Of a stretch of 64,000 bases of DNA, positions 1 to 10,600 are shown in pieces. The first letter of the stretch is position 1; the number at the start of each line of letters is the position of its first letter. The stretch is from Metapseudomonas resinovorans DSM 21078 (GTDB lineage Bacteria; Pseudomonadota; Gammaproteobacteria; Pseudomonadales; Pseudomonadaceae). The position numbers and the translations under genes were made by a program. Under the pieces are notes generated by a model. It did no database searches and was not told the DNA's origin. It saw nothing but the letters and a program-made list of their open reading frames with translations. Where the stretch lies: positions 1 through 64,000 of the forward strand of contig NZ_AUIE01000027.1 of NCBI RefSeq assembly GCF_000423545.1, given 5' to 3'.

Positions 1-250
1 CATCCTGGCCCGCTTCATACACCACGACCACTCTGGCGGACGCCGGCAACGCCCAGAGCGCGCGCGTCTCCGCGATCGTTTGCACCACCTGCTCCAGGCG
101 CGCCAGGGGCTGCGGTGCGTCGACTGTCTTCAGCCGGGGGTTGCGCCGGGCATCGCTCAGCGCCACTTTCCAACTGGCCTTGGCCAACTCCAGCGCCACT
201 GCCAGGACCGGTTCATTCGCACTATGCTGTTCAACGTAGGCCGTTCGCAT
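1..250 (-). mobile_element. IS110-family transposase, 5' end only (runs off left edge)
   Basis: An open frame starts at the ATG at 250 (minus strand) behind a strong ribosome binding site (AGGAGGAA) and stays open for 83 codons to the window edge. The encoded N-terminus reads MRTAYVEQHSAN, then a segment ending in VVVVYEAGQD. The YEAG(R/Q)D block in a protein of this layout is characteristic of the DEDD-type IS110 family transposases. Only the start of the catalytic domain is visible, so intactness and element ends cannot be judged. The neighbouring LysR gene is divergent. Family assignment is by motif recall. Confidence 0.7.
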
Positions 251-352
251 GTCGATTCCTCCTCTGGGCCAAACCTTCTATCCCCCGGATTAAGAATCGG
301 CGTGCGGGCGGCCTTTGCATAGGATCTACATCGTTCAACCGCACCCGGAACC

Positions 353-1258
353 GTGAGTACTTCCATGTCCACCGCCATGCCTGATCTGAAACTCCTGCGC
401 ATCTTCGCCAGCGTGGTCCGCAACCAGGGCTTCGCCGCCGCGCAGCAGGAGCTGAACCTCTCCACCTCGGCCATCAGCACCTATATGAGCCAGCTGGAAG
501 GGCAGGTCGGCCTGACGCTCTGTCACCGTGGGCGCGGCGGGTTCAGCCTGACCAGCAAAGGCGAGCTGTACTACCAGGAAACCCTGCGTCTGTTGGGCGA
601 ACTGGAAAGCTTCGAGCGCTACTCCGCGTCCCTCAAGGGCGAGCTGCGCGGCACGCTGAACCTCGGCGTGCTCGACTCCACGGTGAGCGATCCCGCTTTG
701 CCGCTGGCTGAAGTGATCGGCGCCTACAGCCAGGAACACGCAGCGGTGCACCTGCACCTCTCGGTGATGAGCCCTTACGACCTGCAGCTCGGCGTGCTCG
801 ACAACCGCCTGGACCTGGCCATCGGCGCGTTCTCCACGCGGATGAACGGCCTGGTCTACCAGCCGCTCTACCGCGAACAGCACTGGCTCTACTGCAGTGA
901 ACGCCACCCGCTGTACAACGAGCGGCGCATTCCCGGCGAGCTCATCACCCAGCAGCGCATGGTGGGGCGTGGCTACTGGAGCCAGGCAGAACTGGCGCGC
1001 CACGGCTTCAAGCACAGTGCGGCGACCGTGGAATCCATGGAAGCGCAACTGATCCTGGTGCTGTCTGGCGCCTACATCGGCTACCTGCCCGAGCACTATG
1101 CCCAGCCCTGGGTCGAGCAGCAGCGCCTGCGGGTCCTGCTGCCGGCCACCTTCGGCTACCAGGCACCGTTTTCCATGATCCTGCGCCGGGGGCGGGCGAA
1201 GGAACCGTTGATCCTCACCTTCCGTGACCTGCTGCGGGCCCAACTGAACCTGCGCTGA
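353..1258 (+). CDS. LysR-family transcriptional regulator
   Basis: A 301-residue protein of normal LysR length. An N-terminal winged helix-turn-helix (about residues 10-65, with the FAAAQQELNLSTSAISTYMSQLE recognition region) is followed by a periplasmic-binding-protein-like effector domain (about 95-295). The start is uncertain: GTG at 353 gives the longest form, and in-frame ATGs lie at 365 and 377, just ahead of the conserved PDLKLLRIFASV start of the HTH domain. It stands alone, divergent from the transposase fragment and followed by an unrelated tRNA-modification gene. The regulated genes and effector cannot be deduced. Confidence 0.9.
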   Translation: MSTSMSTAMPDLKLLRIFASVVRNQGFAAAQQELNLSTSAISTYMSQLEGQVGLTLCHRGRGGFSLTSKGELYYQETLRLLGELESFERYSASLKGELRGTLNLGVLDSTVSDPALPLAEVIGAYSQEHAAVHLHLSVMSPYDLQLGVLDNRLDLAIGAFSTRMNGLVYQPLYREQHWLYCSERHPLYNERRIPGELITQQRMVGRGYWSQAELARHGFKHSAATVESMEAQLILVLSGAYIGYLPEHYAQPWVEQQRLRVLLPATFGYQAPFSMILRRGRAKEPLILTFRDLLRAQLNLR

Positions 1259-1396
1259 CGCTCGCAGAGTTTTTGGGATGTGCTTTGCGTTTGGCGACCT
1301 CACCCGCGAGTTCCTTGCAGGGGCGAATTCATTGGCCAAGGGTGGCGTAGCCGCCCGGACACCCTGTGGCAGAATGCGCCTCTCAGGAGACCCTTC

Positions 1397-1999
1397 ATGC
1401 CTCGCCCTCAATGCCCGCGTTGCCAGCGCCCCGAAACCCATTGCCTGTGCCCGCTGATTCCGTATCTGGCCAGCCGCACCCGCGTGCTGCTGTTGCAGCA
1501 TCCGAGCGAGGTGAACCATGCCCTGAACACCGCGCGCCTGGCTGCCCTGGGACTGGCGAATGCGGAGTTGCGCGTGGGCGAGCGCTTCACCGATCTGGCC
1601 GAGACCCTCGCCGATTCCCGGTTCCGCGCCTGCCTGTTGTTCCCCGGCGAGACGGCCCGGCCGGTGGGTGAAATGGGGGCCGCCGATCCGCGCCCGCTGC
1701 TGCTGGTGGTGCCCGACGGCACCTGGCGCAAGGCGCGCAAGTTGCTCTACCTCAACCCCGAGCTCGAAGCGCTGCCACGAGTGACCCTGCCCGAGGGGCT
1801 GACCTCCCGCTACCGCCTGCGCAAGGCACCCATGGCGGGTGCCCTGTCCACCCTCGAAGCCATCGTTGCAGCCCTCGACATCCTCGAAGCGCCGAATCGT
1901 TTCGATGAACTGCTGCGGCCGTTCGAGGCGTTGATCCAGGGACAGATCGAGGCGATGGGGGAGGAGACCTTCAGGAAGAATCACGGCGATGGTGAGTAA
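1397..1999 (+). CDS. tapT: DTW-domain tRNA-uridine aminocarboxypropyltransferase
   Basis: A 200-residue DTW-domain protein (YfiP/TapT family). Members transfer the 3-amino-3-carboxypropyl group of S-adenosylmethionine to a uridine in tRNA (acp3U47 in E. coli). Visible features are an N-terminal zinc-ribbon-like cluster (CPRCQRPETHCLC, residues 6-18), the signature DGTWRKARK and the downstream SRYRLRKAP segment. I chose the ATG at 1397 because AGGAG lies seven bases upstream and the zinc cluster follows at once; a longer frame from 1280 has no family-like sequence. Cytoplasmic. No operon partner is visible. Confidence 0.85.
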   Translation: MPRPQCPRCQRPETHCLCPLIPYLASRTRVLLLQHPSEVNHALNTARLAALGLANAELRVGERFTDLAETLADSRFRACLLFPGETARPVGEMGAADPRPLLLVVPDGTWRKARKLLYLNPELEALPRVTLPEGLTSRYRLRKAPMAGALSTLEAIVAALDILEAPNRFDELLRPFEALIQGQIEAMGEETFRKNHGDGE

Positions 2000-2307
2000 A
2001 TCCCGAAGGGATGCACAAGCCAGCTCCCTCTCCCTTTGGGAGAGGGTTGGGGGTGAGGGTCGGTGGGAAATGCAGGGACTCGAAGGGGCAGGACTTCGTC
2101 CTGCTTGGCGATTGAAATGGCTCTGTCTGCATTACATGTTGCAAGTAGCTGCATTGCCCGTAGGAGCTGGCTTGCCAGCGAATGGCCGCGTTTCGCTGGC
2201 AAGCCAGCTCCTACAAGGCTCTTGGCCCGATGGTAAGTCTCTCGCAACCGCTAACGCAGACCTAGCGATTGAAATCGCCCCCACAGTGCCCAGGGGACTG
2301 AATCGCC
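2000..2307. repeat. Intergenic REP region with two palindromes
   Basis: No gene was seen here. A perfect nine-base stem CCCTCTCCC/GGGAGAGGG lies at 2026-2046. A larger palindrome has arms at 2160-2182 and 2191-2213 (GTAGGAGCTGGCTTGCCAGC and its complement) around an eight-base loop. The segment 2139-2265 recurs almost unchanged at 31099-31222. It sits between the 3' ends of tapT and the secretion-adaptor gene, the usual place for Pseudomonas REP elements. Confidence 0.85.
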
Positions 2308-3660
2308 TTACCGCTCGCGCATGGCTTCCTGCCGGGCTTTCAGCACCGGCTTGAGCAGGTAGTCGAGCACGCTCTTCTGGCCGGTGATGATGTCCACCGT
2401 GGCGACCATGCCGGGGATGATCAGCAGTGGGTGGCCGTCCTGTCCCAGGTGATTCTTATCGGTACGCACCTGGATCAGGTAGAAGCTCTTGCCTTCCTCG
2501 TCCTGGATGGTGTCGGCGCTGATCAGCTCCAGGCCGGCCTTGAGGCCGCCGTAGATGGTGTAGTCATAGGCAGTGAACTTGACCATGGCTTTCTGGCCGG
2601 GGTGCAGGAAGGCCACGTCCTGCGGGCGGATGCGCGCTTCGATCAGCAGGCTGTCTTCCAGCGGCACCACTTCCACCAGATCGCTGCCGGGCTGCACCAC
2701 GCCGCCGATGGTGTTCACCTTGAGCTGCTTGATCACCCCGCGTACCGGAGACACCACGGTGGTGCGGCTGACGCGGTCATCGATGGCCTTGCCGGTGGAG
2801 GTTATCTTCGACAGCTCGGTGCGCACCTCGTTGAGTTCCTTGAAGGCGTCGGAGCGGAAGGCAAGCTGGCTTTCCTCCATCTTCCGCTCGATCTCGGACA
2901 TGGCCGATTCGGCGCGAGGGATGGCCAGGTTGGTCGCCTCCAGTTCGCCACGGGTTTCCACGGCGCTGCGCTGCAGGCGGAGGATCTCCACCTGGGAGAT
3001 GGCGCCGGCCTTCACCAGGGGCTGGGACATGTTCAGCTCCTGCTGGATCAGCCCCAGGCTGGAGCGGTACTGCCCGCTCTTGGAACGGAACTCGGCCAGT
3101 TCTTGCTTCTTCTGCCGCAGCTGTTCGCTGAGAATGCGCTGCTCGCTTTCGAGGCGCTGGGCGCGTGCCCGGTACAGCGATGTTTCGTCCTCGGCCAGTT
3201 GCGGCGCCTCGCGGATGATCTCTTCGGGCAGGGCCAGTTCGCGGCCCTCGGCTTCGGCTGAAAGGCGTTCGACGCGGGCCGTCAGGGCCAGCCTGTCAGC
3301 CTCGCTCTCGCCCTTGTTGGAGAGGAAGCGGGTGTCGTCCAGGCGCAGCAGCACGGCGCCCTTGTCCACCACCTGGCCCTCGCGCACGAGGATTTCCGAG
3401 ACGATGCCGCCTTCCAGGTTCTGGATCACCTGCACCTTGCTGGAGGGGATCGCCTTGCCTTCACCGGTGGTCACTTCTTCCAGCACCGCGAAGTGCGCCC
3501 AGATCAGCGCCACCAGCAGCAGGGTACACGCCACCCAGACCGTGATGCGGGTGGCCCGTGGCGAGTCTTCCAGCATGGCGCCGGCCACTTCCGGCATGAA
3601 CGCGGTATCGGCGCCGTTGCGGCGACCGAAGTAGGGGGTGGACTTTTCTGCGCTGGCCAT
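2308..3660 (-). CDS. lapC: Type I secretion membrane-fusion protein, HlyD/LapC family
   Basis: This 450-residue protein is the periplasmic adaptor that links the inner-membrane ABC exporter to the TolC-like outer-membrane channel. It has a short cytoplasmic N-terminus, one membrane segment near residues 38-58 (VWVACTLLLVALIWAHFAV), and a lipoyl-like half motif (VQVIQNLEGGIVSEILVREG). A long helical coiled-coil region (about 110-290) and a C-terminal beta-barrel follow, as in HlyD proteins. The ATG at 3660 has GAGGAG upstream, overlapping the stop of the ABC gene, so the genes are translationally close. It is last in the lapE-lapB-lapC-like operon. Its substrate is inferred to be the divergent giant adhesin. 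The symbol is by analogy; the LapJ name would be equally apt. Confidence 0.88.
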   Translation of the reverse strand: MASAEKSTPYFGRRNGADTAFMPEVAGAMLEDSPRATRITVWVACTLLLVALIWAHFAVLEEVTTGEGKAIPSSKVQVIQNLEGGIVSEILVREGQVVDKGAVLLRLDDTRFLSNKGESEADRLALTARVERLSAEAEGRELALPEEIIREAPQLAEDETSLYRARAQRLESEQRILSEQLRQKKQELAEFRSKSGQYRSSLGLIQQELNMSQPLVKAGAISQVEILRLQRSAVETRGELEATNLAIPRAESAMSEIERKMEESQLAFRSDAFKELNEVRTELSKITSTGKAIDDRVSRTTVVSPVRGVIKQLKVNTIGGVVQPGSDLVEVVPLEDSLLIEARIRPQDVAFLHPGQKAMVKFTAYDYTIYGGLKAGLELISADTIQDEEGKSFYLIQVRTDKNHLGQDGHPLLIIPGMVATVDIITGQKSVLDYLLKPVLKARQEAMRER

Positions 3661-3671
3661 GGCGTGTCTCC

Positions 3672-5831
3672 TCAGGCATTGCCCTGGCCGATGCGGCCTT
3701 TGCGCAGGGCGTCGATGACGGTGTCCTTGGGCCCGTCAGCGACCACCTGGCCGTTGTCCAGTACCACCAGGCGATCGACAAGCGCCAGCATCGAGCTGCG
3801 ATGGGTGATGAGGATCAGTGTCTTGCCCGCCGACCAGGTCGCCAGGCGCTGCCGCAGTTGTTCTTCGCTGCTGTTGTCCATGGCGCTGGTGGGTTCGTCG
3901 AGCACCAGCAGTGGCGGGTCGAGCAGCAGTGCGCGGGCCAGCAGCACGGCCTGGCGCTGGCCGCTGGAGAGCAGTTGGCCACGTTCGCCCACTGGTCGGT
4001 CGTAACCTTGCGGGTGCTGGCGGGCGAGCTCGCCGACGCCGGTCATTTCCGCGACTTCGAGCATGCGCTCGTCGCTGACGTAGCGTGCGCCCAGGGTCAG
4101 GTTGTCGCGCAGGCTGCCGGCCAGCAACGGCAGGTCGTGGCTGACGTAGCCGATCTGCTGGCGCAGGTCGCCGATGTCGGTCTGCCGGAGGTCGATGCCA
4201 TCCAGCAGCAGTTGGCCTTCGTCTGGCGCGTAGAAGCCGAGAATCAGGCGTGCCAGGGTGCTCTTGCCCGAGCCGCTGCGGCCGATGATGCCGACGCGTT
4301 CTCCGGCGGCCAGGCGCAGGCTGACTTTGTTGAGCGCCGGGGTGGTTTGCCCTGGGTAGCGGAACTCCACCTGACAAACGTCCAGGTTGCCCTTGAACAC
4401 CTGGTGTTCCAGCGGCTGCTGGATGGCCTCGCGCTCCTGGGGCAGGGTCATCAGGGCGTCGGTGGATTTCATGGTCAGACGCGCCTGCTGGTAACGGGTT
4501 ATCAGCCCGGCGATCTGCCCGAGTGGCGAGAGCACGCGGCTGTTGAGCATGTAGCAGGCCACCAGTGCACCGACGCTGAGGTTGCCGGCGATGATGCTGT
4601 AGACCCCGGCGACGATCACTGCCAGGCCGGCGAACTGCTGCATGAACAGGGTGCCGTTGGTGGCCAGGGCAGAGAGGAAGCGGGCGTGGCTGTCGAGCCG
4701 GGTGAGGGCGCCGTGGGTGTGTTCCCAACGATGCTGGCGCTCGCTTTCGGCGCCGCAGGCCTTGAGGGTTTCCAGGCCCGAGAGGGTTTCGATCAGCAGC
4801 GCCTGGCGTTCGGCGCCCAGGGTCAGGCTGCGCTGCACCGTGTCGCGCAGTCGCGTCTGGATGATCCAGGCGAAGAGCGCGGTGAGCGGGAAGGCGAGCA
4901 GCGGGATCACCACCAGGGGCCCGCCGAGCAGGCCGATCACCAGCAGCATCAGCACCGAGAAGGGCAGGTCGATCAGGCTGGTGAGGGTCACCGCGGTGAG
5001 GAATTCCCGCAGACCCTGAAAGTCGTGGATGCTCTGGGCAAAGCCCCCGATGGTGGCCGGCCGCGCCTTGATCGACATGCCGATGATGCGCTCGAACAGC
5101 GTCGCCGAAAGCACCACGTCAGTCTTCTTGCCGGCGTTGTCCAGCAGGTTGGCGCGCAGCACCCGCAGCAGCAGGTCGAAGCCAGTGCCAATGAGCAGGC
5201 CGATGGTCAGTACCCAGAGCGTCGAGGTGGCCTGGTTGGGCACTACGCGGTCGTAGGTCTGCATCACGAACAGCGGCACCAGCATGCCCAGCAGGTTGAT
5301 CAGCAGGCTTGCCAGCATGGCATCGGCATAGAGCCAGCGGGACAGCCGCAAGGTGTCGCGGAACCAGGAGGTTACCCGTGGCACGAGCGGCGCGTGGGCA
5401 TCCTCCAGTTCATGGCGCGGGCGAGCGAACAGGGCCTGGCCGCTGTACTCCAGGGCCAGTATGTCGCGGGGCACCCATTGCTCGCCGCCGTCGGCTTCGC
5501 AGGGCAGGATCAGCGCGCGGCCCTTGTCGTCGAACCGGGTCAGTACCGCGCTGCGGCCGCCCTTGAGCAGCAGCAGCAGCGGCAGGTTGAGTGGCGAGAT
5601 GGCGTCCAGTTCGCGGCGCAGCAGACGACCCTGCAAACCGGCGCGCGCCGCCGCGCGAGGCAGCAGTTCCGCTGACAGGCGCTGGCCCGGCAACGGCAGG
5701 CCGCTGCTCAGGCTGGCGCGGCTGGCGGCACGACCATGCAGCCGGCATAGGATCAGCAGGCCGTCGAGCAGCGGGTCGTCATGGCCCTGGCGCGGATCTC
5801 TGGGACTGTCAGTCCGTTCCATGGTGGTCAT
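3672..5831 (-). CDS. lapB: Type I secretion ABC exporter, LapB family
   Basis: A 719-residue half-transporter that powers adhesin export across the inner membrane. The N-terminal 140 residues resemble the C39-peptidase-like domain of RTX exporters, but I see no catalytic cysteine in the usual position, so it should bind rather than cleave substrate. Membrane helices cover about 165-450. The nucleotide-binding domain has Walker A GRSGSGKS (517-524), signature LSSGQRQ (621-627), Walker B LLVLDE (641-646) and an H-loop histidine near 677. It lies 22 bases after the TolC-like gene and 11 bases before the adaptor gene, a compact operon. Naming follows the LapA secretion system. Confidence 0.9.
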   Translation of the reverse strand: MTTMERTDSPRDPRQGHDDPLLDGLLILCRLHGRAASRASLSSGLPLPGQRLSAELLPRAAARAGLQGRLLRRELDAISPLNLPLLLLLKGGRSAVLTRFDDKGRALILPCEADGGEQWVPRDILALEYSGQALFARPRHELEDAHAPLVPRVTSWFRDTLRLSRWLYADAMLASLLINLLGMLVPLFVMQTYDRVVPNQATSTLWVLTIGLLIGTGFDLLLRVLRANLLDNAGKKTDVVLSATLFERIIGMSIKARPATIGGFAQSIHDFQGLREFLTAVTLTSLIDLPFSVLMLLVIGLLGGPLVVIPLLAFPLTALFAWIIQTRLRDTVQRSLTLGAERQALLIETLSGLETLKACGAESERQHRWEHTHGALTRLDSHARFLSALATNGTLFMQQFAGLAVIVAGVYSIIAGNLSVGALVACYMLNSRVLSPLGQIAGLITRYQQARLTMKSTDALMTLPQEREAIQQPLEHQVFKGNLDVCQVEFRYPGQTTPALNKVSLRLAAGERVGIIGRSGSGKSTLARLILGFYAPDEGQLLLDGIDLRQTDIGDLRQQIGYVSHDLPLLAGSLRDNLTLGARYVSDERMLEVAEMTGVGELARQHPQGYDRPVGERGQLLSSGQRQAVLLARALLLDPPLLVLDEPTSAMDNSSEEQLRQRLATWSAGKTLILITHRSSMLALVDRLVVLDNGQVVADGPKDTVIDALRKGRIGQGNA

Positions 5832-5853
5832 GGTCCTGGACTCCCATGCGGGT

Positions 5854-7209
5854 TCACTTCATATCCGGCAACTGGGCTTCGCTCCTCACCTCGGTGAGGG
5901 CGACGGCTTCAGCCGGGACCACGACTTTCTGTCGGCGCAGCAGGTCGCCCATGGCCGAAATCACCCGGTACATGGAGAACTCTTCGGTGTAGCGCACCTC
6001 GACATAGCGGCGGTTGGCGGTGAAGAGCTCGTTCTCGCTGTCCAGCAGGTCCAGCAGGGTGCGCTGGCCGAGGCCGAACTGCTGCTGGTAAGCCTCGCGG
6101 ACGCGGGCCGTGTAGTCGGCGTAGGCGCGTGCCTCGGGGGTCTGCTTGCGGGCGTTTTCCATGGCGTTCCAGGCCAGGGCAAGGTTTTCGTTCAGCACCC
6201 GCAGTGCGTTGTTGCGGATGTCCATCGACTGGTTGATCTGGTGGGCGGCGGCTTGCAGACGGGCCTTGTCGCGCATGCCGTTGAACAGGTTGTAGTTCAT
6301 CACCACACCGGCCCGCCAGGTGTTGTAGTGACCCTCGTCACCTTGCACGTTGTCGTCAGCAGTGGTGGCCAGTTCGGCGTCCAGGCGCGGGTAGAAGGGT
6401 GCCTTGGCGGATTCGTACTGGCTCTCGGCGGCCTGCACATCGGACTGGGCCGATTTCAGCAGAGGGTTGGTTTCCATCACGCCCTGGCGCGCGGCCACGA
6501 GGTCGGCGGGCATCTCACCCTTGATGGTGGCCGGCGTCACCAGTTCGTCGGCCGGCACGCCTACGGCGCTATAGAAATTGGCTTCGGCGTCGGCCAGGTT
6601 CACTTCCTCGGTGTAGAGGTTGTTCTTGGCCAGGGCCAGGCGCGCTTCGGCCTGGTCGAGGTCGGCGGTGCTGCCCACACCGCGCTCGCTGCGCAGGCCG
6701 ATCTGGTCGTGGATACGCTCGTGGGCCATCAGGTTGTTCTTGGCCAGTGCCACCATCTCACGACGCTTGAGCACGTCCAGGTACACCTCCACGGTGCGCA
6801 GTGCCAGGCTCTCGGCGGTACCCAGGGTGAAGTAGGCGCGTGAATTGACCACGGCCTTGGTGCGATCCACCTCGTTGGGCGTGTTGAAACCATCGAACAG
6901 CATTTGCCGCAGACGCAGTTCGGCATCACGGAAATTCAGGGTTTCCTTATTGTGATCGCCGAGCGCTCGTGTGGACGGGCTGTCGCTCTGCTCCCGACCT
7001 ACACCGGTTATCAGGTCGACGGTCGGCAAGTACCCACCTTTGGCGACTTTCGCTTCTTCGTCGGCGACCAGTCGATTCTGGGCGCTGGCGAGGAGTTCGG
7101 GGTGTTTGTCCAAGGTGCTCTGGATCGCGTCCGTGAGCGTCATGGCCTGGATTTGCGTGGCAGCCATGGCAAGCAGAATGCTGGACCACAGGGGAGTGAA
7201 AGTGCGCAT
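5854..7209 (-). CDS. lapE: TolC-family outer-membrane channel of the type I secretion system
   Basis: A 451-residue TolC-like protein with a signal peptide (residues 1 to about 22, ending QIQA). It has the duplicated helical outer-membrane-factor repeats: the segment beginning LTDAIQSTLDKHPEL near the N-terminus and the VREAYQQQFGLGQRTLLDLLDSENE block near 370-395 are typical of type I secretion TolC proteins. It is the first gene of a three-gene minus-strand operon and is divergent from the adhesin gene, sharing the 7210-7676 region with it. It would form the outer-membrane pore in which a Lap-type adhesin can stay anchored. Confidence 0.9.
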   Translation of the reverse strand: MRTFTPLWSSILLAMAATQIQAMTLTDAIQSTLDKHPELLASAQNRLVADEEAKVAKGGYLPTVDLITGVGREQSDSPSTRALGDHNKETLNFRDAELRLRQMLFDGFNTPNEVDRTKAVVNSRAYFTLGTAESLALRTVEVYLDVLKRREMVALAKNNLMAHERIHDQIGLRSERGVGSTADLDQAEARLALAKNNLYTEEVNLADAEANFYSAVGVPADELVTPATIKGEMPADLVAARQGVMETNPLLKSAQSDVQAAESQYESAKAPFYPRLDAELATTADDNVQGDEGHYNTWRAGVVMNYNLFNGMRDKARLQAAAHQINQSMDIRNNALRVLNENLALAWNAMENARKQTPEARAYADYTARVREAYQQQFGLGQRTLLDLLDSENELFTANRRYVEVRYTEEFSMYRVISAMGDLLRRQKVVVPAEAVALTEVRSEAQLPDMK

Positions 7210-7676
7210 TTTTTGTCGTTCTCCATGTCGGATTCTTGCTTCCTGGCGCCGAAAAATTGGCGAAAATCCATGGCAAACCGTTTCAGGCTTGTAACATCAG
7301 AGCTAAGAACAACTTTAGAAGGGGCTAAGAAGAATTTTTCACATGGATTATCAGGAAAAATTCTTATGCACTCGTCGGAAATCCAAGACATCTTTTTGCC
7401 AGCAGATCGCATGTTTTGGGGCTTCCAGGCCCCACTTGTGGGTGCCAAATGTGGTCAAGCACATATCAAGGAACTCAGGGCGGGGTAAATCCGACGGAGT
7501 AGGGCGACGTCGGACTGCGTGACGTTTTATTGACATTGCGTGGTTTTGTGCGGGTGTGAGCCTCTTCTCTCTGACGCTTCTTCATCGGACCGATGTCCGG
7601 TTTGACGTGCTGTGACTCTCATTGACTAGTGTCGGCGCTGCCCGTTTGGCAGCACGCGGTGCGGGAGGAAGGAGTC
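7210..7676. promoter_or_regulatory. Divergent regulatory region between secretion operon and adhesin
   Basis: A 467-base non-coding stretch separates the two divergent starts. It is clearly richer in A and T (about 7255-7420) than the flanking genes, as expected for promoters and protein binding. A TTGACA hexamer lies at 7530-7535 but I find no good -10 box at proper spacing. The adhesin ribosome binding site (GGAGGAAGGAG, 7663-7673) precedes the ATG at 7677. No specific regulator site could be identified. Confidence 0.5.
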
Positions 7677-10600
7677 ATGGCTGGATCAATCGGGGTCGTT
7701 CGGCAGGTCGTAGGTGAAGTCTTCGCCGTGGCAGCGGATGGTTCGCGTCGCTTGCTCACCGAAGGCGATCGGGTATTCGCTGGCGAGCAACTGGTCACCG
7801 GCGCCCAGGGCGCGGTGGCAGTGGCCCTGGCCAACGGCCAGGAACTGGTGCTCGGTCGCGAGAGCAGCATGGCACTGAACAACAGCTTGCTGGCCGGCAC
7901 CCCAGATGCCACCCAATCTGCCGCCGCTGATTCCGCCGCCACACCCAGCGAGCAGGACCTCACCGACGTCGAGAAGCTGCAGGCCGCCATCGAGGCGGGC
8001 GTAGACCCGACCCAGGCAGCCGAAGCAACTGCGGCAGGGCCGGGCTCGGGTGGCGGTGGTTCCGGTAACGCCGGTGGCGGTCACTCCTTTGTGCTGCTGG
8101 GAGAGACCGCAGGCAGGGTCGATCCCAATATCGGCTTCCCTACTGGCCCGATCGGCTCCGTTCCCGAGTTTCCCAATCCCGATGTCGCCATCGCGGCAGA
8201 GGAACTGGAGGTCGTCGTACCTCCGGTCAACGGTGTGCCGGTCGCCGAAGATGATGCCCAGACGGTCGAAGAGGGCGGCGAAGGCGTGCAGGGCAATGTG
8301 CTGGATAACGACGACGGCGGCCCCGATCTGCCGACGCAGTTCCTTTCCTGGCAAGCTCCCGGTGCATCCAGCGGTCCGAACGGCAGCCTGCTGGTGAGCA
8401 CCCCGTATGGTGTGGTGACCCTGAACCCCGACGGCAGCTACAACTTCGAACTGGCCAACGGTACGCCGGCAGTCGAAGGGCTGGGCGAAGGGGAAACCGT
8501 CAATATCGACTTCGGCTACAGCATCCAGGACGGCAATGGCGACCAGAGCTCCGCAAATCTGACCATTACCATCGTCGGCCAAAATGACGTTCCAACCGTG
8601 GAAGTCAATTTCCCCAATGCCGAGGGCGGTGTCGTCCGGGTGTTCGAGCGTGGCCTGCCTGGCGGTTCCAGCGAAGGCGATGGCAGCAATGTGGTGCATG
8701 GCACCTTCACGATTCGGGACCCTGACGGCCTGGATAAGTTGAAGAGCCTGGGCGTTGGTGGCCTGGACCTGCAGATCGACCCGGATCACCCGCTTGCCAG
8801 CTTGATCGGCGGGGGGTTCGAAGCGGCTTTTGGCACGGTTCGGATCACAGGATTCGACGCTTCCACCGGCACCTTCAGCTTCAGTTACACGCTGACCAGG
8901 CCCATTTCCGACCTCGCCGCAGGCGACGAGCGAGATGGATTCCTCATCAGTTTGAGCGACGGCCTGGGGCTACCGATTTCGACCAATGTCAGCATCGAGA
9001 TCGTCGACGATGTGCCGCAGGCTAACCCCGACAGCGGCAGCCTGACCGAGAACGGCGTGCCGTCGAGCCTGTCCGGCAATGTGCTGGGCAACGACGTTGG
9101 CGGTGCCGACCAGCCCAAGGCCTTCACCAGCTGGAACGGTGTGGCAGGTGCCACCACGGGCGAGAATGGCAGCCTGCTGGTGAACACCCCGTATGGCGTG
9201 GTCACCCTGAATGCCGACGGTAGCTACAGCTTCGCGCTGGCCAACGGTTCGGCCGCGGTGGAAGCCCTGACCGAAGGCCAGCAGGTGACCCTGCAATACG
9301 CCTATTCGATGCAGGACGCCGACGGCGACCCGAGCAATTCGACGCTGACCCTCACCATCATCGGCAGCAACGACATCCCCACCATCGAGGTCAGCACCCC
9401 GGATGCCGAGAACGGGCTGGCCCAGGTCTTCGAGAAGGGCCTGGCGGATGGCAGCAGCGCGGGTGACGGCAGCACGGTCACCACTGGCAGCTTCACGGTC
9501 GCGGATTCGGACGGCCTGGCCAACCTGAAGACCCTCAGCGTCGGCAGCCTGACGGTCGACCTGACCACCAGCGGCTTCGCCAGCCTGGTCGGGCAAAGCT
9601 TCGCGGCTGCCCATGGCACGGTGCTGATCACCGGCTACAGCAACGGCACCTACAGCTTCAGCTACACCCTGACCGAAGCCATCACCGACACCGCTGGTCC
9701 GGAGACGGACGGCTTCCTTATTAATGTGGGCGACGGGCTGGCCAATGCGTCGGCCACGGTGACCATCGAGATCGTCGACGATGTGCCGCAGGCCAACCCG
9801 GACAGCGGCGGCCTGACCGAGAACGGCGTGCCGTCGAGCCTGTCCGGCAATGTGCTGGGCAATGATGTCGGCGGTGCCGACCAGCCGAAGGCCTTCACCA
9901 GCTGGAACGGTGTGGCAGGTGCCACCACGGGCGAGAATGGCAGCCTGCAGGTGAACACCCCGTATGGCGTGGTCACCCTGAATGCCGACGGCAGCTACAG
10001 CTTCGCGCTGGCCAACGGTTCGGCCGCGGTGGAAGCCCTGACCGAAGGCCAGCAGGTCACCCTGCAATACGCCTATTCCATGCAGGACGCCGACGGCGAT
10101 CCGAGCAATTCAACGCTGACCCTTACCATCACCGGCAGCAACGACATCCCCACCATCGAGGTCAGTACCCCGGATGCCGAGGGCGGGCTGGCCCAGGTAT
10201 TCGAGAAGGGCCTGGCGGATGGCAGCAGCGCGGGCGACGGCAGCAACATCACCACCGGCAGCTTCACGGTCGCGGATTCGGACGGCCTGGCCAACCTGAA
10301 GACTCTCAGCGTCGGCAGCCTGACGGTCGACCTCACCACCAGCGGCTTCGCCAGCCTGGTGGGGCAAAGCTTCGCGGCGGCCCATGGCACGGTGCTGATC
10401 ACCGGCTACAGCAACGGCACCTACAGCTTCAGCTACACCCTGACCGAAGCCATCACCGACACCGCTGGTCCGGAGACGGACGGCTTCCTTATTAATGTGG
10501 GCGACGGGCTGGCCAATGCGTCGGCCACGGTGACCATCGAGATCGTCGACGACGTGCCGCAAGCGAAGGCCGACGATGCTTCGGTCAGTGAAGGCAGCAG

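Noticed and set aside
335-1984. 549-codon minus-strand frame over the LysR and TapT genes
   Set aside because: Antisense shadow of two recognisable plus-strand genes.
3801-5675. Long plus-strand frame over the ABC exporter gene
   Set aside because: Antisense shadow; the minus strand has Walker A, signature and Walker B motifs.
7530-7535. TTGACA as -35 of the adhesin promoter
   Set aside because: No acceptable -10 box at 15-19 bases; kept only as a note in the regulatory region.
9003-10544. CRISPR-like periodicity
   Set aside because: The repeats are 771 bases, protein-coding, and lack short repeats with unique spacers.
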